Shown: piece after piece, positions 20,275-30,985 of the stretch
How positions within the stretch are numbered: position 1 is the first letter of the stretch
Layout: every line of letters begins with the position of its first letter
Source: Tupaia tana
Lineage: Eukaryota; Chordata; Mammalia; Scandentia; Tupaiidae
Assembly: GCA_026018925.1 (NCBI GenBank)
Contig: JAKSZU010000004.1
Coordinates: 110,395,489 to 110,459,488 of the forward strand
Direction of reading: 5' to 3'
Length of the DNA: 64,000 nucleotides
The notes under the pieces: model-generated
The model's input: only the letters and a program-made list of their open reading frames with translations
The model's database searches: none
Told to the model about the DNA's origin: nothing
Position numbers and translations under genes: made by a program

Positions 20275-20800
20275 GGATATATCTTCCTTTCTTTTAAGTT
20301 TATTTTTATTGAAGGCATACAACATGATGCATTAATATGCATATAGATAGTAAAATGATTACTATAGTCAAGCAAATTAACATACTCATTGCCTTCCATA
20401 GTTACCTATTTTTTTTTTTTTTTTTGGAGAGGTTTTCGCTATAGGGCGCGTGCGCTCACTAGACAGACAAAGAGAGAGAGACAGAGAGACAGAAAGTGAG
20501 AAATCACCCCCCAGAGGGGGTGGCCACGCCGCAATCCCTTCTCCTACATTCTCCTCTCAGTATCTTGGGCACGCACGCACACGCACCCGGCATGAGTTTT
20601 AAGCCACCGGGTCCAGGACGCGAACCGCAGTCGACTACATGGAGTCCAGCGACATAGCCATTATGCTAACTGCTGGTCCCTCATTCTGGATTTTTTAAAT
20701 TACAGAAGTAAACACACACTCATTTTAGAAAGCTCAAACAACATAGATGCCTACACAGTAAACATCCTCTCTTCATCAAAATAAATTCTAGCTGGATCAG
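20275..20800 (-). mobile_element. L1 fragment, antisense, split by a SINE
   Basis: tttttattgaaggcatacaa and agtcaagcaaattaacatac are typical of an antisense L1 3' region. The flank after the SINE (attacagaagtaaacacac) is less certain. Confidence 0.6.
20411..20681 (-). repeat. long tRNA-headed SINE, young subfamily
   Basis: T-run, ggagaggttttcgctatagg, full body, head ending gctaactgctggtccc. Confidence 0.93.
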
Positions 20801-20825
20801 TTCTTGAAACATAAAATAGAAAAAG

Positions 20826-21079
20826 TGGCCAGCCCCATGGTCTAGTGGTTGAGGGAGCCGATTCCACATGGTCAATCTCACAGTTCGAATTCCAGCCCTG
20901 ATGGCTTGAAAAACATGCTAGACATGTGTGCACGCGTGTCCAGAATCCTGACAGGATGGGGAAACAGAGGCAAAGGGAGTGCAGCATGGCCGGCCCCACT
21001 GAGGGACGCTTTCTCTCTCTCTCTGTCTCCTGCTGGAAATTGCACGTGGCCTCTGACAACTGAGAAGAAAAACTCAAAG
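20826..21079 (+). repeat. tRNA-headed SINE, 'ggtctagtggttgag' head type
   Basis: The head gccccatggtctagtggttga resembles a tRNA-Glu box A region (TGGTCTAGTGG), unlike the main family. The body is related (gaatcctgacaggatgggga, gggacgctttctctctctc) and the tail reads cctctgacaactgagaag. Confidence 0.83.
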
Positions 21080-21089
21080 GAAAAAGCTG

Positions 21090-21332
21090 TAGGGACCAGC
21101 AGGTGGCGTAATAGTCACGTAACTGGACCCCCAACACAGGTGAGTTTGAGTCTTGGGCCCAGTGGCTTCAAACATGTTGGACGAGTGTACATGTGCATCA
21201 AAAATCCCAAGAGGAGAATGGAGGAGAAGGGATTGCAGCGTGGCCCCCCGTCCCCCCCCCCCCCCAGGGTGATTTCTTGCTTTCTGTCTCTCTGACAAAC
21301 ATGCGCCGTATAGTAAAAATCTTACTCTAAAA
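21090..21332 (+). repeat. long tRNA-headed SINE with poly-C tract
   Basis: agggaccagcaggtggcgtaa head. The body contains a C-run at about 21249-21266 where most copies have ccatcccccctgg. Flanking aaaaagctgtag and aaaaagctgtaa. Confidence 0.9.
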
Positions 21333-21339
21333 AAAGCTG

Positions 21340-22370
21340 TAAAAGCACTAACATAATTTATAATCTGAATAAAAAAGGCTTTTAAAAGTGAGAACGAAAT
21401 CCAGAAGTCATAAAGAAACAACAATGTACTTAACTTTACAAAATTTTTTTTAAAAATGATGCATGGAGTGAAAATGCCATAAACAAAGACAGATGGAAAA
21501 CTGGGAAAATGTATTTGCAAAACACATAGTAAAAAAATTAGACTGCCTCAATTATTAAAAAGCCTTTTAGGAACCAGCAGTTGGCATAATGGCTATGTCG
21601 CTGGACTCCCATGTAGTCAACCACCGTTCAAGTCCCGGACCCAGTGGTTTAAACTCATGCTGGGTGCATGTGCGTGCGTGCCCAAGATCCTGAGAGGAGA
21701 ATGGAGAAGAAGGGATTGCAGCGTGGCCATTCCCTCAGGGGGTGGTTTCTCACTTTCTCTCTGTCTCTCTCTGTCTTTCTGGCAAGCCCACGTACCCTAT
21801 AGCAAAAACCTCACAAAAAACAAAAAGCCTTTTAAGAGTCAGTATGAGGAAGGTGACCAGCCTTGAGGAAGCCAGTCCAAGGATTCCAATGTTGGCAGAG
21901 CATGAAACAGAGCTGGTCAGGAAACCAAAGCCGAGATGCACAACCTCACTCGTAGGTAAATAAGTGCAAATAAATGCAAATAATCAAAACAACAACCAAT
22001 AAAGAGAGAATTTTTTTCACCTTTTTGACTGGTAAGTGTAGCTGTCCCATGACCCCCGTGCTGCCAGCCGGGAGGGAAACGAGCACCGTCACAAACAGCT
22101 GGTGGAGATGCACAGGGTGCATTCTTTCTAGCGGATATTCGACGATATCTATCAGAATTAAAAATGAACATCCCCTTTCACCAGTCATCCCTCTGCCAGA
22201 AATTTGCCCAATAAACATAGCTGCAAATGTCTAGCAAGTGTATGCACAAGAATGTTTATTGCTACATTGTTTTAGACTACCCCAGTATTCATACATGGGG
22301 ATGCATTAACTAAATTGCAGTAAATCTGTATGAGGGGATAGGATGCCTCCGATAGTTCTGTATCCTCAAA
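21340..22370 (+). mobile_element. L1 3' region, sense, split by a SINE
   Basis: gaaaactgggaaaatgtatt, later tatctatcagaattaaaaat, tgaacatcccctttcacc, ccagaaatttgcccaataaa and cacaagaatgtttattgcta follow the L1 ORF2-3'UTR order. Decayed, with no intact ORF. Confidence 0.75.
21571..21820 (+). repeat. long tRNA-headed SINE, young subfamily
   Basis: ggaaccagcagttggcataatgg head, complete body, A-tail. Flanked by aaaaagccttttag (21557) and aaaaagccttttaa (21822). Confidence 0.93.
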
Positions 22371-22379
22371 GTCGAAGGA

Positions 22380-22603
22380 ACAGACCAGTGTGATGGTTAA
22401 AGCAACTGGGTCCCCCATGGCCGACTTCACAGTTCGAGTCTCAGAGCCAGTGACTTGAAAAACACACTGGGCCCGAGTAGTGAACATCCCGAGAAGAGAA
22501 CGGAGGGGGAAGGGAGAAAGGTTGGCCATCTCCGCAGCAAATGATTTCTTACTTTCCTTCTCTCTGTTTCTCTCCAACAAGCAGTAAGTGCATGTACCTT
22601 TGA
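22380..22603 (+). repeat. long tRNA-headed SINE, older subfamily
   Basis: aacagaccagtgtgatggtt head, box B cagttcgagtctc, body tgatttcttactttccttc, tail cctttgaaa. Confidence 0.83.
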
Positions 22604-22978
22604 AACATTCTTGGAAAAATGGAATTAAAGTACAAACTTATTTTGGTGCAAAAAATTTGAATTTTGTGTGTAGCTTTTTTTTTTTTTTTTCTTTAGGTTT
22701 TTGCCATAGGGGGCATGAATTTGCAGGGAGAGACAGAGAGGGAAAGTGAGAAATCACTCCCCAGGGGGAGGGCCACGCTGCAATCCCTTCTCCGCCATTC
22801 TCCTTTTGGAATTTTCGGCATGCACACACCTGTGCCTGGAGTGATTTTCAAGTCACCAGATCCATGGCCAAACTGTGACTGACCATGTGGAAATCCAGAG
22901 CCTTAACCATCACACCACCTGCTGGGTCCTGTGGTTGTTTTATAACAAATACTTGTAATAAACTTTTTGAAGACCCCA
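22598..22978. mobile_element. mariner-type MITE split by a SINE
   Basis: cttggaaaaatggaattaaag, ttattttggtgcaaaaaatt on the left, aaactttttgaagacccc on the right. SINE 22674-22928 lies inside. Confidence 0.65.
22674..22928 (-). repeat. long tRNA-headed SINE, older subfamily
   Basis: T-run, gtttttgccatagggggcat, body with caatcccttctccgccattc, head ending acctgctgggtcc. Confidence 0.9.
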
Positions 22979-23014
22979 TGTATGATGTCAGTATATGCAT
23001 TAACAGAGTTTTGT

Positions 23015-23191
23015 TTAAAAATTATTTATTTTATTCATTATTATTATTATTATCAAATTTGCTATAGGGCATGTGTGTGTTCATCGGGATGGGGGGTAGA
23101 ATGTGAGAACAAGCTGCCAGGTCCGGGACTCAACCCAATGTCAGCCATGTGGGAGTTCAGTGCCTTAACCACCATTTCACCTGTTGGCCCT
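23015..23191 (-). repeat. short tRNA-headed SINE
   Basis: (ATT)n, aaatttgctatagggcatg, head with gccatgtgggagttcagtgc. Flanks are ttaacagagttttg and ttagcagagttttt. Confidence 0.88.
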
Positions 23192-23585
23192 TAGCAGAGT
23201 TTTTGGAGTTAATTACAAGAAACAATTATTGGTGAGATGGGAGCTGGTGTAAAAAAAAAAAGGAAAGAAGTTTTTAACTTTCATTTTGTATCACATTTTT
23301 CATCTCATACACGTTTCATATATGACATTTAAAAAGCTGTCAACAGGGGTTTATTTCTTTCTAACTATTGCAATTGAAATGCTCAGAGTTTCTATATACA
23401 CTCTGTTTTTTCTCTATGTATACAAGAAAGGCACAAATATGCATCTATGAATATGCATAATAATTTTTGTTGTTACCAAAATGGGATTATATTTAGTTCT
23501 GCAGTTTTCTTTTCCTAGTTTACATATCATTCACATCTTTCCATGTAAGAACATACTGCATGAAATTCACAATGAGAATACACCC
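23192..23585. other. AT-rich intergenic DNA
   Basis: Possibly decayed L1 sequence (tttgtatcacatttttcatc). No firm call. Confidence 0.35.
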
Positions 23586-23830
23586 TAATGGCCCAGCAGT
23601 GGTGGCGTAAGCAGGAGGACACTGCTGTGGGTGGCCGGCTGGAGGGAGGCCCGGGTTCAGCTCCTGGTCCAGCCTGAACAGGCCGGGCGCCGTGGTGTGC
23701 ACCCGTGGTCCTAGCTCACAGGGAGGCTGGGCAGCAGGACTGGGGCACGGTGAGGCCCTGTGAAGACTAGCTCCCTCTCGCTCTCCTTCCTTTTCCTTCT
23801 CTCTCCTCATAAAAGGGGGAAAAGAATACT
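23586..23830 (+). repeat. chimeric tRNA-7SL SINE
   Basis: The first roughly 100 bp is tRNA-like (aggcccgggttcagctcctg). From about 23683, ggccgggcgccgtggtgtgc and cccgtggtcctagctcacag then gggaggctgg match the conserved 7SL/Alu 5' domain. A CT-rich end replaces a clean A-tail. Confidence 0.72.
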
Positions 23831-24469
23831 CTGTGACTATTTGCCCATTTGCCTGTTTTCTTCTTTCCAATATTTTTGCCTTTTCAATCAACTCTGCACT
23901 GACCATTACCAAGCATAACTTATTCCTGTATGTTGTGTGTATTTCTGTTGGTTTTCCAAAGTGGGATTCCAGGTAAGGATGCGGAAGCACAGGAGGTCAA
24001 ACTAAACCACGCAAATCACTTCAAGCCTCTGCCCTTCTCACATCAGTTAACCTTACCCTGGATAACGTGTGTCACCCGAAGCCATAGGGTGGGGAGCTGC
24101 ACACTGGCCACCATGTAGCTGGAGCAAGGACAGAGAAGTGTAGATTCATGTTATAGACTCGTTGAGAGTGTCCTATTACTGTGATGTCTGTATTTTGGGT
24201 TTTGTCTTTTTCTTTAATAGTATTAATTTATTCATCAGGAGCTGTTGATATTCTACCTGCATCTCTTCACCGTCTCCTCCACAAGCCAGCACCGTTCACT
24301 GTGATGTTCACAGCTCTCTGCCTGAGGACTTTTCTTCAGCCCAGCAGGACGACAGGAAGTGTTGGAAGGTTAATGCCTCAGGCGCAGTCTTGGACCACAG
24401 ATGGGCCAGTCCATCTTGGAGCTAAGGGTTCACTCACTCCTCAATTAGGAAGTGCCCTAGCAATCTTTT
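23831..24469. other. intergenic, partly decayed L1-like
   Basis: gtgactatttgcccatttg followed by caatatttttgcc looks like old L1. The rest is unassigned. Confidence 0.35.
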
Positions 24470-24718
24470 TCCTAGACAGCACATGTGCTCACCAGAGAGA
24501 GGTGGAGACAGAAACAGAGAGACAACAGAAAGAAACTTCCCCTAGCCCCAATGGGGAATGGTCACTTCGCAGTACCTTCTTCTCCTACTCTACCTTGAGA
24601 TTTTGGGCACACACACACAACTGGTGGATTTCTCTTGAGCCACCAGGTCTGGGACTCGAACTGCCTGGCTGGCCGTGTGGGATCGGGCTGCCTTAATCAC
24701 CAGGCCACAGAGCTAACC
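24470..24718 (-). repeat. tRNA-headed SINE, 'ctagtggtt' head type
   Basis: cctagacagcacatgtgctc, purine block, body with ccaatggggaatggtcac, head ending ccacagagctaacc. Confidence 0.8.
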
Positions 24719-24823
24719 TGAATTTACTCTGTGGACTTCCTTCCTTTCTCACTTCCCACTTCCTGCTCCCTAAGGCCACCTCTCTCTAATAAACCATTGT
24801 TCTCAAATTCTTTTCAGGGCAGG

Positions 24824-25090
24824 GGTCAGCAGTTAGCATAATGGCTTTGTCGCTGGACTCCCATGTAGTCGACTGCGGTTTGAGTCCCGGACCCGGTGGC
24901 TTAAACACGCTGGGCATGTGTGTGTGCATGCCCAAGATCCTGAGAGGAGAATGGAGGAGAAGGGATTGCGGTGTGGCCATCCCCCCTGGGGGGTGATTTC
25001 TCGCTTTCTGTCTCTCTGTCTCTCTGTCTCTCTCTGTCTTTCTGGTGAGTGCACGCGCCCTATAGCAAAAACCTTTCCAAAAAAAGGAAA
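24824..25090 (+). repeat. long tRNA-headed SINE, young subfamily
   Basis: gggtcagcagttagcataatgg head, box B-like ggtttgagtcc, full body, A-rich tail. Flanks attcttttcagggca and cttctttcagggca. Confidence 0.93.
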
Positions 25091-25463
25091 ACAAATCTTC
25101 TTTCAGGGCATGGCTTTTGGAGAACCCGAACTAAGACTTCTGCACCCCACGTATTTGTAAGTTAATCCATTGTGCATTGACAGGTGGGTGTAAAGGTACC
25201 TAAGACCCATCTCTGGCGATTCTGATTGAGTAGAGCAGAGATCCAGCACAGTATCAACACTGTTAAAGAAACATCCCAGGTGATTCCCACACGCTTGATG
25301 ACGTATCCTTGTGGAGAGGTCACTGCGTTCAGGAGTGTTCTTAACATAAACTGATGGCTACCTCTTATTCTCATACTAAGTTATAACAAGGAAACTCTCG
25401 GCAAAGACTTGGAAAAAGAGAACCGAATATAAGCTGGCTTCCTGTCGGAATAAACACCCACAG
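25091..25463. other. intergenic with a possible MER5 scrap
   Basis: tctggcgattctgattgag (about 25212) is MER5-like but too short to call. Confidence 0.35.
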
Positions 25464-25628
25464 AGGGCCAGCAAGTGGCGTAGTGGTGAAGGCACTGGAC
25501 TCCCACATAGCCAGCTGTGGTTTCAGTCCCAGACCTGGTGGCTTGAAAATCACACCAGGTGTGCGTACATGCATGACCAAAATCCAAGAGGAGGAGGTAC
25601 TGTGGCATGGTCTTCCCCTGGGAATGTT
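25464..25628 (+). repeat. tRNA-headed SINE, 3'-deleted
   Basis: gagggccagcaagtggcgtag head, ggtttcagtcccagacctgg, and a body cut after tcttcccctggg. Confidence 0.83.
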
Positions 25629-25690
25629 GTTTTAAGCCACCCAGTTTGTGGTAATTGGTTATGACAGTCCCAGGAAACTATTAGCAGGAA
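25629..25690 (+). mobile_element. MaLR/ERVL-type LTR 3' end
   Basis: ttgttttaagccacccagtt, ttggttatgacagtcccagg, aaactatta is the usual end of such LTRs. The upstream part is obscured by the SINE. Confidence 0.55.
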
Positions 25691-25964
25691 AGAAAGACCC
25701 TGGCTGCTTTTCCCTCCTGCCTTCTAATTTCCTGCCAGAGTTTCCCATTGTCCAAACTCAAATGTCGAGAAGCACAGAAAGCACGCTGGGTGGGGCCCAA
25801 CTGATACCAGCACTTCGATGACCTTAAAGTTATTGTGAACAGTAATTACTTTAAACAAGGTGATAAATGGAAGCATGGCCGGGATGGCTGGGGAATTGCT
25901 TCAGAGATGACACAGACCATGAAAGCTACAAGGAATCCCTGTGCTCTGGGGTTTTCACATTTAT
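25691..25964. other. intergenic, no gene recognised
   Basis: No feature that I can support. Confidence 0.35.
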
Positions 25965-26101
25965 TTTTATTTATTTTTTTTAATGGCCAGAGGGCACGTG
26001 CACTTGTCAGAGAGAGAGAGGGAGAAAGCACTCCATGGTGCGTGAGGTCATACCCCAATCCCGTCTCCTCTATTTGTTCATCCTGTCAGGCTTTGGGGCA
26101 T

Positions 26102-26139
<38 letters not shown>

Positions 26140-26240
26140 CATGTTTTTCAAGTCACCAGGGGCCACCAGGGCTAGGATTCTAACCATAGTCGGCCATGTA
26201 GGATCCAGTTTCCTTAACCACTAGAGTATAGGGCCAGCCT
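25965..26240 (-). repeat. tRNA-headed SINE, 'ctagtggtt' type, with (CA)n
   Basis: ttaatggccagagggcacgt, body, a (CA)n of about 19 units at 26101-26138 where other copies have a short CA run, and a head ending actagagtatagggccagcc. Confidence 0.85.
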
Positions 26241-26261
26241 TGCTATTTTTATTTTTCATTT

Positions 26262-26532
26262 ATTAAATTGTTTTTAGAGGTTTTTGCTTTAGGGCACATG
26301 TGCTTGTTGGAGAGAGAGAGAGAGAAAGAGACAGAGACAGTGAGAAGGAAAGTGATTTCCCAGGCTTCGGGATGGCCACACCGTAATCCCTTCTCCTCCA
26401 ATCTCCTCTCGGGATCTTGGGCACACACATACACACTCCCGGTGTGAGTTTAAGCCACCAGGTCCGTTACTTGAACCGCAGTCGACTACATAGAAGTTCA
26501 GGAACATTGCCATTACGTTAACTGCTGGTCCC
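26262..26532 (-). repeat. long tRNA-headed SINE, young-type head
   Basis: agaggtttttgctttagggc, (GA)n, body, head ending attacgttaactgctggtccc. Confidence 0.9.
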
Positions 26533-26544
26533 GAAAGTTCCCTT

Positions 26545-26768
26545 TTTAAAGTTTATTTATTTCAAGAGAAAAAGAGAGAAAGGGAGAAAGACAAGCACCC
26601 TCAAGAGGGTCCCATGCCACAATCTGCCCCAGCCTTGCCACCAGCCAGGATCACGGGCTTCTGTGCCCAGTGTGGGCAGGTCAGCTGGGGAACCAAACCC
26701 TCGACCTCCTGTACAGATCCAGTATCGCATGAGCAGTGCAGTCATGCTGCACCACTGAGCCAGCCCTC
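26545..26768 (-). repeat. SINE of the second tRNA family
   Basis: Reverse strand begins gagggctggctcagtggtgc (tRNA-like; TGGCTCAGTGG fits box A) and has a gtcgagggtttggttcccc box B-like region. The 3' end is aaagtttatttatttcaaga. Confidence 0.65.
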
Positions 26769-27339
26769 ACCTCGACAGATTTCTTTCCATCGAGAACTCC
26801 ATCTTAGCGTGCTAGCTTTTTCCATTTTTATGCTCTTTTTAGAGACAGGAAGTCTCTTTATCGGATGGCATATTGAGCAAAGCTCAGCACAGCTCGGGAA
26901 GCAGTTGCCCTGTCCTCTTGGGAGGAGTGTCACTTGGAGAGCAGGGCGCCACTGACCCTGGGAGACCTTCTCGGGGGGCTGCACTAGGAGACCCCGGAGC
27001 TGGAGTCCAGCGTGCTGTAGGGCAGCTAACCAGCCGCCCGTGGTGTCTGGCCACTGATTGAGCACAGGTGCATTACGCACCGAGAAGAGCCCAGGCCCTG
27101 GACCCGCAATGGTCTGGGGATGAGTCAAACTTGGGCCCCGTTCTCAAGGGCTCACAGGCGAGCAGAGGCACGAACAGGTAAGTGCGTGTGGCACGGGGGG
27201 CAGGTGCAGGGGTTCCCTCCTCACCAGCTTGACACTCAGGGCACTTCTGAGCCAGGGAGTGCAGAGGCCGCTCTTTCCTCAAGCACACAAGCTCGTGGAG
27301 AGGTATTTTCCTCACTTACACTGTGGGTTTATATTTTAA
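26769..27339. other. GC-richer intergenic segment
   Basis: 26880-27300 is GC-rich with a few CpGs. Frames on both strands lack family resemblance. A decayed MIR may lie near 27055-27170. Confidence 0.4.
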
Positions 27340-28385
27340 AATAGACCGAATTGAGCAGAAAGTACAGAGAGTTCTCATATTTCCCCTCATATATTTAATG
27401 TGTATGTAATATATATACACACACACACACACACATATATGTGTATATATTATATACACACACACACACATATATCTTGACTATGCTGTTGAGAATACAT
27501 GTAACTATATTATATATTTATTAACATTTTGCTTTATCAAAACAGTCTTAGAATGTTTGTTCCTATTCAAGGTCTACATCATCAATGACAATGAAAATTG
27601 TTACCAATAGCACAAAGGTTTACATTTTGACAGAATTTAAAGACAAGCTAAGAAGACAAGCATACAGGGCAGAGGGAGGGACACCCCAAACAGAGCGGTC
27701 GCTTTGTTTAATGAGCTTCACAGATATGTGATTGTCACCCAAGGTCTGCTGTCCATACTCAGTTTCACTCTCGGTGTCGGACACTCGGTGGGCTTTGACA
27801 AATGTGTAATGACATATATCCATGATTATAGTATCGTACAGAGTAGCTTCACTGCCCGAAAATCCTGTGTCCCACCTATTCGTTCTTCCCTTCCCAAGCG
27901 CGATTATTGGGTTGTCTGAAAAGTCATCACATATTTTTCTGTGTCTTTCTATTCAAAAATGCGTCATGAGTTTTCCGATGACTAAATATCTTGCTGTCTT
28001 CATAGTTCTCCTATTCCAGAGAGCCTTATAATCTATAACCTTTCAGACTGGCTTCTTTCACTTAGGAACAGGCGCTGAAATGCACCCGTGCTTTCCATGG
28101 CTAAGTAACGCGTTTGCTTTTAGCCTGGCCGAGTGCTCCTTGTCTGAGCGTTCGGCAGTTTATTTACCCACTTACCTACTGAAAGACATCTTGGTTGCGC
28201 CCATATTTTGGCAGTTCTGATTAAAACTCCTATAAACATCCGGGTACAGATTTTTGTGTAGACATATTTTCAACTCATTTGGGTAAACACCAAGGAGTGT
28301 GATTGCTGGATCATATGGTAAGAGTATGTTTAGGTTTGTAAGAAACTGCTAAAATATCTTCCAAAGAGGCTGAACAATGGTGTAT
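27340..28385 (-). mobile_element. L1 3' region, antisense (old L1M-like)
   Basis: Plus strand: cagaaagtacagagagttct, ttaacattttgctttatc, gtctacatcatcaatgac, taaaactcctataaacatcc, ggtaaacaccaaggagtgtg, ttgctggatcatatggtaag. This is the reverse of an L1 3' end. Decayed throughout. Confidence 0.78.
27405..27477. repeat. (CA)n/(TA)n microsatellite, partly palindromic
   Basis: Two CA runs separated by atatatgtgtatatattatata. Alternating purine-pyrimidine throughout. Confidence 0.85.
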
Positions 28386-28389
28386 TTTT

Positions 28390-28600
28390 TAAAGTTTGCT
28401 TTTTTTTTCTAAGTGAGAGAATGAGAGAGAGAGAGACAGGAAGAAAGCACCCCAATGGGGTCTTGACCTCGCCACCCACACCCAGCGGCAGTCAGTCCAG
28501 GCTGTGGGCAGGTGCGTGCCTCAGCAAACTCAGAGTCTGAGTGGGAGCCCTGGCAGTGCCTCGGATTTCATGGCGGCACCGCCGTTTAGAACCTGGTGTA
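28390..28600 (-). repeat. SINE-like repeat of the second tRNA family
   Basis: Purine-rich gagagagagagacaggaaga, caccccaatggggtcttgac, then a GC-rich section with ggtgcgtgcctcagcaaact, as in the copies at 26545 and 7684. Confidence 0.5.
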
Positions 28601-28681
28601 GTTTTGAAATGACTTAATCTTACATCCAGCTGTGGTAAGCTGGTTCAGCCCCTGGTGTCATTTTGAAATGACTTAATCTTA
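28592..28681 (+). repeat. 31-bp direct repeat, period 59
   Basis: cctggtgtagttttgaaatg... (28592-28622) recurs at 28651-28681 with two mismatches. Confidence 0.8.
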
Positions 28682-29430
28682 TGTGACTCCAGAAAACTCC
28701 CCTGCATGGCCAAGTTCTTCCCTGTCATTGGAACATGCTTCTTTCTCCCTCTGCCCTCTGTATTTATCTCCTCAGCCTAAGTCTTCAAATCTATCAAAAT
28801 GCACACCCTTGTGCTATTGGTCACACCTTCTGTTGTGACAGATAATTATACACCCTAAGCGGACACAAACATGCTGAGCGTTTGAGAAAGCAATGTGGAG
28901 TGCAGGAAAGGGGAACAGACGCGGTATATTCACCGGCCTGTGTCCTTCCTTCTGAGGAGTGTTTGCCATATTCAGGGGAGAGTTGTCCTGTCTAATCAGA
29001 TGAGCGGGAAGCGAGTGACACCAGGTCCTGCTGAAGAACGGGGGCTGCGGTGGTGACGAGGCCGGTCTATGTCCTTGAGGAGCTCAGCCCCCAGGCACGC
29101 ACAAACACAATTTCAATATAACATGATAAGTACTATAATCAGAAAACACAGCTTTCCTTGATGTTCAAATAGCCTGCCCTGTTGTCAGTTGAGGTGTCAA
29201 ATCATGTGTCGCAATCTGTGATGCAGCAAATATAGTCTGCTCCCTTAGAGGCGTGAAAGCATGTGAAACTCAGAGGTGAGCACGCCAGGCTCAGCTCGCA
29301 GGGCTGGAGATGCCTTTGCGGGGAGGCAACACTGCGGCTGACCACGTACAGGATGGAAGAACGGCTTCCTTCCCATCTGAGGTTCACGCTCAGGCCACTA
29401 TGACAACAGACAGGTTAACAAGAGAAAAGC
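28682..29430. other. intergenic, no gene recognised
   Basis: Unique-looking sequence, no SINE. Short frames only. Confidence 0.4.
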
Positions 29431-29583
29431 AGGGGCCAGCAGGTGGTGCTCACTCCTGCATGGCCAGCCATAGTTCCAGTCCCAGACATGGCATTTTATT
29501 TCTTCTTGGTTTCCCTCTCTGTCTCTGTCTTTCTCTCCGGGTGAGCATACATGCCCTGTAGCAAATTAAAAAATAATAATAAT
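29431..29583 (+). repeat. short tRNA-headed SINE with head deletion
   Basis: ggggccagcaggtggtgctc jumps to catggccagccatagttcc, so about 25 bp of the head is missing. CT-rich region, (AAT)n tail. Confidence 0.83.
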
Positions 29584-29584
29584 A

Positions 29585-29858
29585 GGACCAGCAGTTGATG
29601 TAATGGCTATGTCACTTGTCTCCCATGTAGTCGACTGCAGTTCGAGTCCCAATGGTTTAAACTCATGCCGGGTGTTGTGTGTGTGTGTGTGCCCAAGATC
29701 CCGAGAGGAGAATGGAAGAGAAGGGATTGAGGCGTGGCCATCCCCCCTGGGTGGTGATTTCTCGCTTTCTGTCTCTCTGTCTCTCTTTGTCTGTCTGGCG
29801 AGCGCATGCGCCCTATAGCAAAAACCTCTCCCCCCCCCCCACAAAAAAAAAGAAATAG
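29585..29858 (+). repeat. long tRNA-headed SINE, young subfamily
   Basis: aggaccagcagttgatgtaatgg, box B-like agttcgagtcc, a GT-run in the body, and C-run plus A-run tail. Abuts the short SINE. Confidence 0.92.
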
Positions 29859-29910
29859 GGGTAAAAAAAAATTCGAGAAACTAGAAATGGAAAAATTTTT
29901 ATAATAATAT

Positions 29911-30500
29911 GATTAAGCCACTATGCAGTATATTCTGGATGGGAAATCACATTTTGTATGCTGTGATGATGCTTAGGGAAAGAATGTAAATTAAGTTTAA
30001 AAAAAGTTTCAGGAAAAAAAAAAAACTAAAGCTGTTTTTCTTGAAATAAAAAAAATGCATTAAAAATACCTATTTGATGACTGCAGTAAGATAAATAACC
30101 CCAGCTAGGTGCTTTATAGGATGTTCATTCTACTCACTGAGGCTTATGCCTAAAGTTGGACTTGTGTTCATGAACATGTATATATCAGCTGTGCTTGCTA
30201 TGAAAATATTTAGGTTAATTAAGATCTCTAGTGACTCAATAAAATGTGGGGGTAAAAAGTATAGAAAGCAAACATAGATACCAGAGACAGTGTTGGGAGG
30301 AGAACGAGAGATGGCAGAGGGTAAGAGATAGGGAATCAAGGATGGGAAAAAAAAGCAAAACATACAGGAAACAGGAAATGGAAAATTATTTGTTGATGAT
30401 AACACGTATGTTGATGCGCTTGATTGAGCCAATATACAGTGTACTCTGGATGGGAAATCTCACTTTGTGTGCTGTAATGATGTACAGTGAATGAATGTAA
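29911..30500 (+). repeat. pair of direct repeats with A-rich 3' ends
   Basis: 29911-29991 and 30422-30500 share tctggatgggaaatc, tgtgatgatg or tgtaatgatg, and gaatgtaaat, about 80 percent alike, each followed by an A-rich stretch. Could be two 3' ends of a retroposon or LTR-like ends. Identity unknown. Confidence 0.5.
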
Positions 30501-30534
30501 ATAAATAAATTTAATAAGAAAATGAAAAAAAAAT

Positions 30535-30600
30535 GCAGACCTCCCGGCCCCACCCAGACCCACTGAATCAGAATCTGCATTTCTAACGAGACACCCAGCG
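30535..30600 (+). mobile_element. MER5-like fragment
   Basis: ccccacccagacccactgaa then tcagaatctgcatttctaac is the central MER5 signature. Confidence 0.6.
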
Positions 30601-30601
30601 C

Positions 30602-30985
30602 TGCGGTTTGAATGTGTCCCTCCAAAGTCGTGAGTTGGGACTGGGTTAGGAAGGAATGAAGAGGGTGAAAACTTAATACTAAACTATGGCGTGGAAAGAT
30701 GAGGCCTTCGGGAGGAGCTAAGCATTGTCGTCAGGGGGAGTCCCCTAACTGAAGCATGCTGTGTTCATAGAGAGAGAGAACGAGACCGCAACAGACACGC
30801 AGACATGGACATGCACGCCGCTCCTCCGCTGTCCTGCCCTGTGACCGCCAGCAAGGAGACCCTCAGCTGCTGCAGCCACGCACTTTGAGCCTCCAAACCA
30901 GGAGCCGAATCAACTTCTATTTTCTTGAATCACTCAGACTCAGGTATTTCCTTTGATTAGCAACAGAACTGACTAGAACATCCAC
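30602..30985 (+). mobile_element. MaLR-type LTR, sense
   Basis: gcggtttgaatgtgtccctc start, ggaaagatgaggccttcggg, end cactcagactcaggtatttc and cagaactgactagaac. Confidence 0.65.
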
